Assembly (NCBI GenBank): GCA_012270525.1
Contig: JAAXIE010000202.1
Span: 1 to 5,862, forward strand
Reading direction: 5' to 3'
Source of the DNA: Dehalococcoidia bacterium
GTDB lineage: Bacteria > Chloroflexota > Dehalococcoidia > UBA3495 > JAAXIE01
DNA length: 5,862 nt
The notes under the pieces are model-generated. The model saw only the letters and a program-made list of their open reading frames with translations. It was not told the origin of the DNA and searched no databases. Positions 1 through 5,157 of this stretch are shown one piece after another (the stretch's first letter is position 1; every line of letters begins with the position of its first letter). The position numbers and the translations under genes are program-made.

Positions 1-4
1 GTGC

Positions 5-30
5 AGGCCCTCCTTAGGAGGGCCTTTCTC
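5..30 (+). terminator. Factor-independent terminator of an upstream gene
   Basis: A perfect 9-bp stem (AGGCCCTCC at 5-13 with GGAGGGCCT at 17-25) closes a TTA triloop and is followed by TTTCTC. The short GC-rich stem and the pyrimidine run fit an intrinsic terminator read on the plus strand, presumably for a gene left of the window. The T-run is short, so efficiency is uncertain. Positions 31-121 after it show no gene, RNA or clear repeat. Confidence 0.6.
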
Positions 31-121
31 ATTCCAACGCTTCTTAAGGTCGGTGAAGGTGAGTAATCTGAGCTAAGGCGTGCGTTGCCCTAAGGAATGC
101 CTATGGACTGCCGTAACAGAC

Positions 122-150
122 TTGACTTGTGGCACAGTGACGGTTATATT
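122..150 (+). promoter_or_regulatory. Sigma-70-type promoter of the DUF5343 gene
   Basis: TTGACT at 122-127 (5 of 6 to TTGACA) is separated by exactly 17 bp from TATATT at 145-150 (5 of 6 to TATAAT). A transcript would start near 157 and leave a leader of about 36 nt before the ATG at 193. This is the best-matched promoter in the window. With the terminator at 5-30, it suggests that the following gene is transcribed on its own. Confidence 0.6.
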
Positions 151-192
151 AGCGTTAGCTAGGTCAAAGTTTTAGGGTTGAGGGCGTTAGGC

Positions 193-963
193 ATGGCGCT
201 ACAACATGTAACCGAGCTCCACGGTGGAGAAGGCAAGGTTGGCTCTAAGGGCTCTCCGCCTTATATGCCGTATCTCACGTTTAAGAATTTCCTGCAGTGG
301 CTTGATGCCGAAGGGGTACCCTTGAGGTTTGATCGCACCGCATGGGAAAGGAAATACAGCGGAAGCACCGGCTCCCAATTGCTGACTGGTCTGCGTTTTC
401 TTGGGCTCCTTGATGGCGAACGCCCAACTCCAGCATTGGAGAGCATTGTAGAAGCGACGGGAGATGATAGGAGCGAACTGCTCAGGGCCCGCATCGTGGA
501 CGCTTACTCCCCAGAGGTCAACTTCTCTGAGTTGCCGCGAGCCACAACTGGGATGCTGGACGAATGGATGCGGTCATATGGCATAGAGGGAGATACCGCG
601 AGGAAAGCGGCATCGTTTTTTGTCAACGCCTCCAAGGACTTGGGTATACCTGTCTCTATGGCACTCAGGAAATTGGCACGGAATAGGCCCCAAGGGACTC
701 AGAAGCGGACTGCGCCCAAAGACCGCGGTGGACCCAAGGAGCAGCAACCTGCGCGAGCTACACAAGCCCCGGTTCAGATAGCTAACCAGTCTCCCGCAGC
801 GAGTCTCGATACCGCCGCAGCGCAGGAGAGCCTCATGTTGTGGGGCCTATTCAAACGCCTCCCGGCACCCGGGAGCGACTTCAGCCGTTCTGACCGAGAG
901 ACTTGGCTGGAAGCTGCTAAGACTCTCTTCAACCTCGAATACAAAGACGGGGAGGAAGAGTGA
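193..963 (+). CDS. DUF5343-family protein
   Basis: A 256-residue soluble protein of unknown biochemical function. The N-terminal part (about residues 24-75, PPYMPYLTFKNFLQWL, then the GSTGSQLL and LRFLGLLD segments) resembles DUF5343 proteins as I remember them. In these, a helical segment that may be a winged-helix fold is followed by a 'small polar loop, then LRFLGL' signature. Residues about 160-210 form a low-complexity linker rich in Gln, Ala, Pro, Arg and Lys. The last 45 residues contain LFKRLPAPGSDF and WLEAAKTLFNLEYK, a C-terminal block that often ends such proteins. ATG at 193 is preferred because GAGGG (180-184) lies 8 nt upstream. TTG at 178 would add five residues, and ATG at 265 would remove part of the conserved PPYMPY block. 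The gene stands alone between its own promoter and a hairpin, and is visibly less GC-rich than the metabolic genes to its right, so horizontal acquisition is possible. A DNA-binding role is only a guess. Confidence 0.75.
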   Translation: MALQHVTELHGGEGKVGSKGSPPYMPYLTFKNFLQWLDAEGVPLRFDRTAWERKYSGSTGSQLLTGLRFLGLLDGERPTPALESIVEATGDDRSELLRARIVDAYSPEVNFSELPRATTGMLDEWMRSYGIEGDTARKAASFFVNASKDLGIPVSMALRKLARNRPQGTQKRTAPKDRGGPKEQQPARATQAPVQIANQSPAASLDTAAAQESLMLWGLFKRLPAPGSDFSRSDRETWLEAAKTLFNLEYKDGEEE

Positions 964-977
964 GTTCCTCCCCGTCT
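945..977 (+). promoter_or_regulatory. Hairpin enclosing the DUF5343 stop codon (attenuator or terminator candidate)
   Basis: A perfect 13-bp stem (945-957 with 965-977; core GACGGGGAGGAA and TTCCTCCCCGTC) closes a 7-nt loop, GAGTGAG, which holds the TGA stop at 961-963. No T-run follows, so it is a poor intrinsic terminator but a strong RNA structure. CCTCC at 967-971 in the 3' arm can instead pair with the GGAGG at 985-989 of the following Shine-Dalgarno sequence. The two foldings exclude each other. A ribosome finishing the DUF5343 gene would disrupt the first stem, so coupled or switched translation of the small ORF is possible. Confidence 0.45.
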
Positions 978-980
978 CAT

Positions 981-993
981 GAAAGGAGGTGAT
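981..993 (+). promoter_or_regulatory. Extended Shine-Dalgarno sequence, 13 nt
   Basis: GAAAGGAGGTGAT is a full-length complement of the usual bacterial 16S rRNA 3' end (ATCACCTCCTTTC). Its GGAGG core (985-989) sits 9 nt before the ATG at 999. The other genes here have only 4-7 nt matches. Such a long match strongly suggests either a real, highly initiated start codon or a site that captures ribosomes. Confidence 0.6.
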
Positions 994-998
994 AAGCC

Positions 999-1052
999 AT
1001 GCGACTGGTCACACTCCCCACCTTTGGGTGGCTGGCCGTACTGTTGTCATAG
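999..1052 (+). CDS. Candidate 17-residue hydrophobic micropeptide
   Basis: ATG at 999, placed ideally after the extended Shine-Dalgarno sequence, opens a 17-codon frame ending at TAG 1050-1052. The peptide is MRLVTLPTFGWLAVLLS: one Arg, then mostly hydrophobic residues, long enough to insert in or lie on a membrane. The ORF is too short to judge by codon use, and I recognise no family. The arrangement (very strong ribosome site, tiny hydrophobic peptide) recalls leader peptides and holin-like type I toxin peptides, but no antisense RNA partner is evident. It follows the DUF5343 stop by 35 nt in the same direction, so it is probably on the same transcript. The frame stays open for 26 more codons after the TAG. 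The evidence for translation is the start region only. Confidence 0.4.
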   Translation: MRLVTLPTFGWLAVLLS

Positions 1053-1106
1053 CTTGCTGCTTTTGCTGACATTATACACCAAAGAGCATTGGCTCGGCGC
1101 TTAGTC

Positions 1107-1130
1107 GTCGGTGCAACGCGGTGCACCGGC
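1107..1130 (-). terminator. Hairpin downstream of the LLM oxidoreductase gene
   Basis: CGGTGCA (1109-1115) pairs with TGCACCG (1122-1128) around a 6-nt loop. G-C and G-U pairs extend the stem to 1107 and 1130. It lies about 30 nt after the stop of the leftward LLM gene, between two converging genes, where a terminator is expected. No clear T-run is present on either strand, so termination is only suggested by position. Confidence 0.3.
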
Positions 1131-1160
1131 TGAGGCTTCATGTGCTCCAGAGTTGCCCTC

Positions 1161-2111
1161 TCACTCTTCGGGGAATTGGGGAATGACGTCGCGGGCGAAT
1201 TTCTCCATAGTGGCAACTAGGGTGTCGATGGTCTCGTGGTGCAGGTCGGGGAGGCTGTAGAAGGTGTCCATGACGAGGTGATGGACGCCCAGTTCCTGGA
1301 AGCGGCCCACTGATTCGACGATCCGGGGTGCTGTGTCCACCAGTGGCCATGTTTCGGGCATGCCGTGAGAGGGCATGGTGGCTTCCATGTGCCTGCCGGG
1401 AGTCTCGTCCATCACCTTCATCGGGTGCCGGGCTGCCAGCTTGATGCTGCTGGGATCACGACCTGCCCTCTCGGCCATCTCCCGCAGCCGGGGGATGCTC
1501 TCTTCCAGCAATCGAAAGCTGGGGCGGGTCGGTCCCCAAGCATCGCCCAACTCGGCGGCCCGTCGCAGGGAGCGGCGACTGCCGCCGCCGACCCAGATGG
1601 GCGGGTGGGGTTTCTGGAAGGGCGGCGGGTAGGACTGGATGCCCGAAAAGTCGAAGAACTTGCCCTCGAAGTTCACCGGGTCCACCGTCCAGGCATGTCG
1701 AAGGGCCTCTATCGCCTCGTCGGTGATGGCTCCCCGGTCATCCCACGATGCGTTGAGGCATTCGAACTCTCGCTTTGCCACGCCGACACCCACGCCCAGA
1801 ATGAGCCGCCCCTTGGAAAGCTGGTCGACTGTGGCGGCGACCTGGGCGGTGTGCAGAGGATGGCGCAGGGGCATGATGACGATGCTGGTTCCCAGTTGCA
1901 CCCGCTTGGTGATGGAGGCGACGTAGCCCAGGACGCTGAACATATCGTAGTAGCCCCTGCCGAACCGCTCCACCATGTCGTCGGGCACAACCACGTGGTC
2001 GCTGACCCACACCGAGTGGAAACCCATGGACTCGGCTTCCTGGGCGATGCGGATAATGCCATCAGGGTCGGCCACATGGCGGTAGTGGGGCAGCATCACT
2101 CCGAACTTCAC
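1161..2111 (-). CDS. LLM-class F420-dependent oxidoreductase
   Basis: A 316-residue protein of the bacterial luciferase-like (LLM) flavin/F420 superfamily, probably the TIGR03619-type F420-dependent group. Members use F420 or FMN to oxidise or reduce small organic molecules in the cytoplasm. Visible family marks are the N-terminal beta strand KFGVMLPHY (2-10), the block EAESMGFHSVWVSDH (25-39), the barrel strand RVQLGTSIVIMPLRHP (70-85), QLSKGRLILGVGVG (97-110), and the late PPIWVGGGS loop that binds the cofactor phosphate. Length is normal for the family. Start: GTG at 2111 is chosen because GGAGG (minus strand, 2119-2123) lies 7 nt upstream and the protein then begins exactly at the first strand. 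The frame is open for another 19 codons upstream, but those residues are unlike the family. The gene is last in the leftward operon, 34 nt after the membrane-protein gene. Cofactor choice (F420 or FMN) and substrate are not determined. Confidence 0.88.
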   Translation of the reverse strand: MKFGVMLPHYRHVADPDGIIRIAQEAESMGFHSVWVSDHVVVPDDMVERFGRGYYDMFSVLGYVASITKRVQLGTSIVIMPLRHPLHTAQVAATVDQLSKGRLILGVGVGVAKREFECLNASWDDRGAITDEAIEALRHAWTVDPVNFEGKFFDFSGIQSYPPPFQKPHPPIWVGGGSRRSLRRAAELGDAWGPTRPSFRLLEESIPRLREMAERAGRDPSSIKLAARHPMKVMDETPGRHMEATMPSHGMPETWPLVDTAPRIVESVGRFQELGVHHLVMDTFYSLPDLHHETIDTLVATMEKFARDVIPQFPEE

Positions 2112-2145
2112 CGCGACACCTCCAAATCTCGTCGTGTGGTCATCG

Positions 2146-2625
2146 TCAGTCCTTGGTGGCGGTCGCACCCCGCGATTCCCTCGCCGCTCGCAGGGGGAAG
2201 GCCAGGATGGGGGCGAGGCGAGACCGCTCCAGTACTCCCGCGGTAACCCAATGCATTACCGGGACAGGCCCAAGGAAATACTCCAGTCTTGGCCCGGCCA
2301 CTGCTGACCATCCAGTAGCCACCAGTGCGAGCCCAACGGCCGCAACCAAGCCTGCCGCTAAAAGTAGAAGGCTCGCAAAGGGCATTTGCAGGGCAGCCAG
2401 TACGGCACCCGCCGTGCCGATGATCGCTCCCACGGCTATCACGCTTCGCAGGATGTGCTGCGATCGCTCGATGGAGTCCAGTTCTTCGAGGGTGTAGCTG
2501 TTGAGGCCGATGGACGTGGCGATGAGGAAGCTCATGATAAAGCCATAGATCCCCGCCAAGCCACTGAGGGTGAGGACCAACGCTCGCCCGCCGATGGGAA
2601 ACCGACGGGCTAGGTGGCGGTCCAT
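2146..2625 (-). CDS. Small membrane protein, three predicted helices
   Basis: A 159-residue integral membrane protein that I do not assign to a family. Hydrophobic segments lie at about residues 15-37, 58-79 and 83-105. The first two are joined by an acidic loop (TLEELDSIERSQ, 45-56), and a short basic N-terminus (RHLARR) precedes helix 1. ATG at 2625 lies inside the end of the preceding SDR gene, so the two reading frames overlap by 16 bp. This suggests translational coupling; only GGCGG directly abutting the ATG is seen in place of a normal Shine-Dalgarno sequence. The frame is open further upstream, but those codons only shadow the SDR gene. The last 25 residues or so are Arg/Ala-rich and are encoded by a REP-like repeat, so the original C-terminus may have been different. 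Its place between an SDR and an LLM oxidoreductase could mean transport or anchoring, but nothing in the sequence shows that. Confidence 0.65.
   Translation of the reverse strand: MDRHLARRFPIGGRALVLTLSGLAGIYGFIMSFLIATSIGLNSYTLEELDSIERSQHILRSVIAVGAIIGTAGAVLAALQMPFASLLLLAAGLVAAVGLALVATGWSAVAGPRLEYFLGPVPVMHWVTAGVLERSRLAPILAFPLRAARESRGATATKD
2172..2222. repeat. REP-like dispersed palindromic element inside a coding end
   Basis: CCTCGCC (2179-2185) and GGCGAGG (2212-2218) are perfect inverted arms. Between them, TTCCC (2176-2180) and GGGAA (2195-2199) form an alternative stem. The order 'TTCCCTCGCC, CTCGCAGGGGGAAGG, CCAGGATGGGGGCGAGG' is the layout of widespread bacterial intergenic repeats. Translated in a non-coding frame it gives PHPGLPPASGEG on one strand and PSPLAGG on the other, the telltale mistranslations of such repeats. 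No second copy is in the window, so identification rests on resemblance. It occupies the 3' end of the membrane-protein gene. Confidence 0.5.
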
Positions 2626-3386
2626 CCGCCGTCGACTATCAGGTGATGGCCCGTAGTGGCACTGGCCGACGGGCTCGCCAGGTAGATGCAGGCACCCACG
2701 AGTTCTTCCGGTTGCATCCTGCGTCCCAGGGGCATGTGCGCTTCCAAGTCCCTGGCCAGCTCCTCTTCGGTGCGTGTGTCCGTCTCCAGCAGACCGGGCG
2801 TCACCGTGGGACCCGGCCCGATGGCGTTGACCGTGATGCCCAGTGGCGTCCACTCCAAGGCGAGAACCTTGGTCAGGTTGATCACTCCGCCCTTGCTGGC
2901 GCAGTAGGCGGAGCGGTTGGGTGCTGCGACCGTCCCCAGCTGGGATGCGATGTTGATGATGCGTCCGCTACCGCGTGCTGCCATGTGCTTCGCGGCGGCT
3001 TGGGCGCAGAAGAAGAGGCCCTTGAGGTTGGTGTCCACCACCCGGTCCCAGTCGTCTTCAGTGACCTCCAAGGCGGGACGGCGCACCCGCACCCCGGCGT
3101 TGTTCACGAGGATGTCGAGGCCATGGAAGTTGTGCACCAACTGGTCGATGGACTGGCGCATGGCAGGCACGTTGAGCACGTCGACCTCGTAGACGCTGCT
3201 GCGCCGACCAATCGCTTCGATTTCGGCTTGAACGCCCTGGGCTTCCTCCAGCCGTGGGGCCATGTCGGAGACAGCGACGTCGGCCCCGGCTTCGGCCAAG
3301 CCCAAGGCGAGGGAGCGACCGATTCCCCGCGCCGAACCGGTGACCAAGGCGGTCTTGCCTTCCAAGCTCAGCCCCGAATATGCCAT
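2610..3386 (-). CDS. Short-chain dehydrogenase/reductase, canonical
   Basis: A 258-residue classical SDR (FabG-like fold) that interconverts an alcohol and a ketone with a nicotinamide cofactor. The Rossmann motif TGSARGIG is at 16-23. Asp41 at the end of the second strand (VAVSD) favours NAD(H) over NADP(H). NNAG is at 95-98. The whole catalytic tetrad is present: Asn120, Ser148, Tyr161 and Lys165 (YCASK). VNAIGPGPTVTP follows the active site, and the C-terminal IVDGGWT block is typical. ATG at 3386 is chosen because AGGAG (minus strand, 3394-3398) lies 7 nt upstream and the protein then starts at the usual SDR N-terminus. The frame is open for 160 codons further upstream, but that stretch is Arg/Ser-rich and lies antisense to the hydrolase gene. 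First gene of the leftward operon; it overlaps the membrane-protein gene by 16 bp. A substrate is not evident. Confidence 0.92.
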   Translation of the reverse strand: MAYSGLSLEGKTALVTGSARGIGRSLALGLAEAGADVAVSDMAPRLEEAQGVQAEIEAIGRRSSVYEVDVLNVPAMRQSIDQLVHNFHGLDILVNNAGVRVRRPALEVTEDDWDRVVDTNLKGLFFCAQAAAKHMAARGSGRIINIASQLGTVAAPNRSAYCASKGGVINLTKVLALEWTPLGITVNAIGPGPTVTPGLLETDTRTEEELARDLEAHMPLGRRMQPEELVGACIYLASPSASATTGHHLIVDGGWTAT

Positions 3387-3414
3387 GGCTGGTCTCCTAG
3401 TATGTGTGGCTGTC

Positions 3415-3423
3415 ATTATATCA
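3415..3423 (-). promoter_or_regulatory. Extended -10 promoter of the leftward SDR operon
   Basis: On the minus strand TGATATAAT is a perfect TGnTATAAT extended -10 element (TATAAT at 3415-3420). The -35 position has no good match, as expected for an extended -10 promoter. Transcription would begin near 3408 and leave a leader of about 22 nt with the AGGAG site. A weak dyad, TATGT (3401-3405) and ACATA (3424-3428), brackets the box and could be an operator. Confidence 0.5.
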
Positions 3424-3459
3424 ACATAGCTTTGGGCCTGGAGAGCGGACGGGGCGTTG

Positions 3460-3465
3460 TATAAT
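3460..3465 (+). promoter_or_regulatory. -10 box of the hydrolase/SDR operon
   Basis: A perfect TATAAT lies 31 bp before the hydrolase ATG, giving a start near 3472 and a leader of about 25 nt. No convincing -35 hexamer is present: CCTGGA stands at the 17-bp spacing. This may mean that an activator is needed. The two -10 boxes of the divergent genes are only 45 bp apart. Confidence 0.45.
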
Positions 3466-3496
3466 GCGCCCGCGCGCTGACCAGGAAGGATGCTCG

Positions 3497-4279
3497 ATGA
3501 CACAGCCCGACTTCTCTCCGCTGGAACGTCTCGATATATCTCAGAATTCCTTCTATCCCCGGCGCAACTGGACTCCCACTCCCGCGGGGGCGGAAGACCA
3601 CCACGTGCAGATTGAGAGCGGCATAAGCCTTTCCTGCCGGTTCTTTCCCCATGACGTCGAACAGCCGACCATCCTGTTCTTCTATGGGAACGGCGAGACG
3701 GCGGCCGACTACGATAACATCGCTCCCGTTTACAACCAGATAGGCCTGAACTTCTTCGTGGCCGACTATCGTGGCTACGGGCAGAGCGACGGCTTCCCCT
3801 CCTTCTGCACAATGCAGTCGGACGCGCACCAAGTGCTGCGTTACCTTCAAAGTCACTTGAAGGCATCGGGCTATTCTCCTGACGTATTCGTTATGGGACG
3901 TTCGATGGGGAGGCATCCAGCCTTCGAGTTGGCCAGCAGCGAGGCTGGCTCAGTGGGTGGGCTGATCGTGGAGAGCGGGCGGCCCACCCTTGGCCAGTTT
4001 GTTCATGGGTTGGATGAGGCTACCGCTGATGCCTTGGAAGAGGCCTATCGCCGGATGGTCTTCGGGGTGACCCTGCCGGTGCTGGTGATCCACGGCGAGG
4101 TCGACACGCTGGCCCCGCTGCATCAGGCTGTTGAGATGTTCCATGCCTTCCCCTCGCCGTCGAAGCGGCTGCTGACCATCCCACGGGCGGGACATAACGA
4201 CCTGCTGTTCGTGGGTATCAACGAGTATTTCGGGGCAATCCATGAGTTCGTGACCAACAACAGGTTGACCAGGACCTGA
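3497..4279 (+). CDS. Alpha/beta hydrolase
   Basis: A 260-residue alpha/beta-hydrolase fold enzyme resembling the BEM46/ABHD13-like serine hydrolases. It probably cleaves an ester, thioester or amide in the cytoplasm, as no signal peptide or membrane segment is seen. The oxyanion-region strand TILFFYGNGE is at 58-67, the family-typical VADYRGYGQSDG at 88-99, and the nucleophile elbow GRSMG at 134-138 with Ser136. Asp203 (IHGEVDTLAP) and His233 (RAGHND) complete the triad. The residue after the elbow is Arg139, followed by HPA, where many relatives have small residues. ATG at 3497 is chosen because AGGAAGG (3483-3489) lies 7 nt upstream; earlier in-frame codons run through the promoter. It is first in a plus-strand unit with the second SDR, 23 nt apart. 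Such pairs often release an acid or alcohol that the oxidoreductase then processes, but the substrate is not shown. Confidence 0.88.
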   Translation: MTQPDFSPLERLDISQNSFYPRRNWTPTPAGAEDHHVQIESGISLSCRFFPHDVEQPTILFFYGNGETAADYDNIAPVYNQIGLNFFVADYRGYGQSDGFPSFCTMQSDAHQVLRYLQSHLKASGYSPDVFVMGRSMGRHPAFELASSEAGSVGGLIVESGRPTLGQFVHGLDEATADALEEAYRRMVFGVTLPVLVIHGEVDTLAPLHQAVEMFHAFPSPSKRLLTIPRAGHNDLLFVGINEYFGAIHEFVTNNRLTRT

Positions 4280-4302
4280 AGCCATCCACAGGTGAGGAAA
4301 CG

Positions 4303-5058
4303 ATGCCACTGGAAGGGAAAACAGCCCTCATAACCGGCTCCGGTCGCAACATCGGCCGGGCCACCGCCCTCGCCCTGGCAGCGGAAGGCGTGAACATCGT
4401 GGTGAATGCCCGCGCCAATCAGGCCGAGGTGGACTCCGTGGCTGGAGAGGTGCGGGCCCTGGGAGTGCATGCCCTGCCTGTGCTAGCCGATGTGGCCGAC
4501 AGGGCGGCGGTCGATTCCATGGTGTCCCAAGCCATGGAGGAGTTCGGTGGCATCGACATCCTGATCAGCAACGTGGCCATCCGTCCGCACCGTCCCTTCC
4601 TGGAAGTCAGTGACGATGAGTGGGTACGCATACGCAGCGTGATTCTGGATGGGGCCATCTATTGCAGCCAAGCTGCCATCCCTTCGATGGTGGAGCGTGG
4701 ATGGGGAAGGGTCATCTACATGACCGGCTCCGGCACGTACCGCGGAGGGGGGAACCGGGCCCATGTATCGGCCGCAAAGATGGGACTGGCAGGTCTGGCG
4801 CGGTCCCTGGCCTTGGAGATGGCCCCTCACAACATAACGGTGAACGTCATCTCGCCGGGTACCATCGATACCGTTCATGACGCTTCCTGGTATCCGGAAG
4901 GGGTTCCGGAGTCGCGGGCCCACTGGGAGGTGCCCTTGGGGCGGGCCGGATCCCCCGACGACATCGCTGGTGCCTGTCGCTACCTGGTCTCCGATGCTGG
5001 GGCTTATGTCACAGGACAGACTTTGCATGTGAACGGTGGTCTGTTCCTGGGCTGGTGA
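4303..5058 (+). CDS. SDR-family protein lacking the usual catalytic tetrad
   Basis: A 251-residue protein with the classical SDR fold but an altered active site. The cofactor loop is TGSGRNIG (11-18), with Asn16 replacing the middle Gly, a variant known in this family. The second strand ends VVNAR with Arg37, which hints at NADP(H). Where relatives have NNAG it reads SNVA (89-92). Aligned to the neighbouring canonical SDR at 2610-3386, the tetrad Asn-Ser-Tyr-Lys becomes Ile114, Gly142, Val155 and Lys159 (HVSAAK). The rest is normal: ISPGTIDT after the active site and a C-terminal HVNGGLF. The reading frame is intact and the termini are well kept, so it is not a decaying gene. Tyr146, 13 residues before the Lys, could substitute, as an upstream Tyr does in 2,4-dienoyl-CoA reductases. 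Start: ATG at 4303 with GGTGAGGA about 5 nt upstream, 23 nt after the hydrolase gene, so almost certainly co-transcribed. Confidence 0.87.
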   Translation: MPLEGKTALITGSGRNIGRATALALAAEGVNIVVNARANQAEVDSVAGEVRALGVHALPVLADVADRAAVDSMVSQAMEEFGGIDILISNVAIRPHRPFLEVSDDEWVRIRSVILDGAIYCSQAAIPSMVERGWGRVIYMTGSGTYRGGGNRAHVSAAKMGLAGLARSLALEMAPHNITVNVISPGTIDTVHDASWYPEGVPESRAHWEVPLGRAGSPDDIAGACRYLVSDAGAYVTGQTLHVNGGLFLGW

Positions 5059-5060
5059 CG

Positions 5061-5105
5061 TCCGCGGGAGATGGAGGAGGCTGGAGGGGGTGCCTCTCTC
5101 GCGGA
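5061..5105. terminator. Hairpin between convergent genes
   Basis: TCCGCGGGAGA (5061-5071) pairs with TCTCTCGCGGA (5095-5105) through 11 bp including one G-U. An alternative inner stem is GAGGC (5077-5081) with GCCTC (5092-5096). It begins 2 nt after the stop of the second SDR and lies before the 3' end of the converging coiled-coil gene, where a terminator serving both is expected. No T-run follows on either strand. Positions 5106-5157 show nothing else. Confidence 0.4.
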
Positions 5106-5157
5106 TAGGCTTCCGAGCGAGCCCGGTGATAATGGCGGACAGGGTGCAGGCGGCCGG

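Noticed and set aside
1071..1076. TATAAT on the minus strand in the intergenic region
   Set aside because: No matching -35, no TGn extension, and no credible minus-strand gene downstream of it; an antisense RNA cannot be excluded but nothing supports one.
977..1216. 79-residue minus-strand frame across the DUF5343/LLM gap
   Set aside because: It overlaps the LLM 3' end, has no ribosome site or family resemblance, and starves the strong plus-strand signals of explanation.
1365..2246. Long plus-strand frame antisense to the LLM and membrane-protein genes
   Set aside because: It is His/Gly/Pro-rich with no recognisable motif and mirrors well-supported minus-strand genes; GC-rich DNA leaves such frames open by chance.
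2643..3464. Long plus-strand frame antisense to the canonical SDR
   Set aside because: No family motif, and composition typical of a complement frame; the minus strand carries a complete SDR with all catalytic residues.
3387..3866. 160-residue N-terminal extension of the canonical SDR
   Set aside because: It is Arg/Ser-rich low complexity, runs through the divergent promoter and antisense to the hydrolase, and a good ribosome site marks the ATG at 3386.
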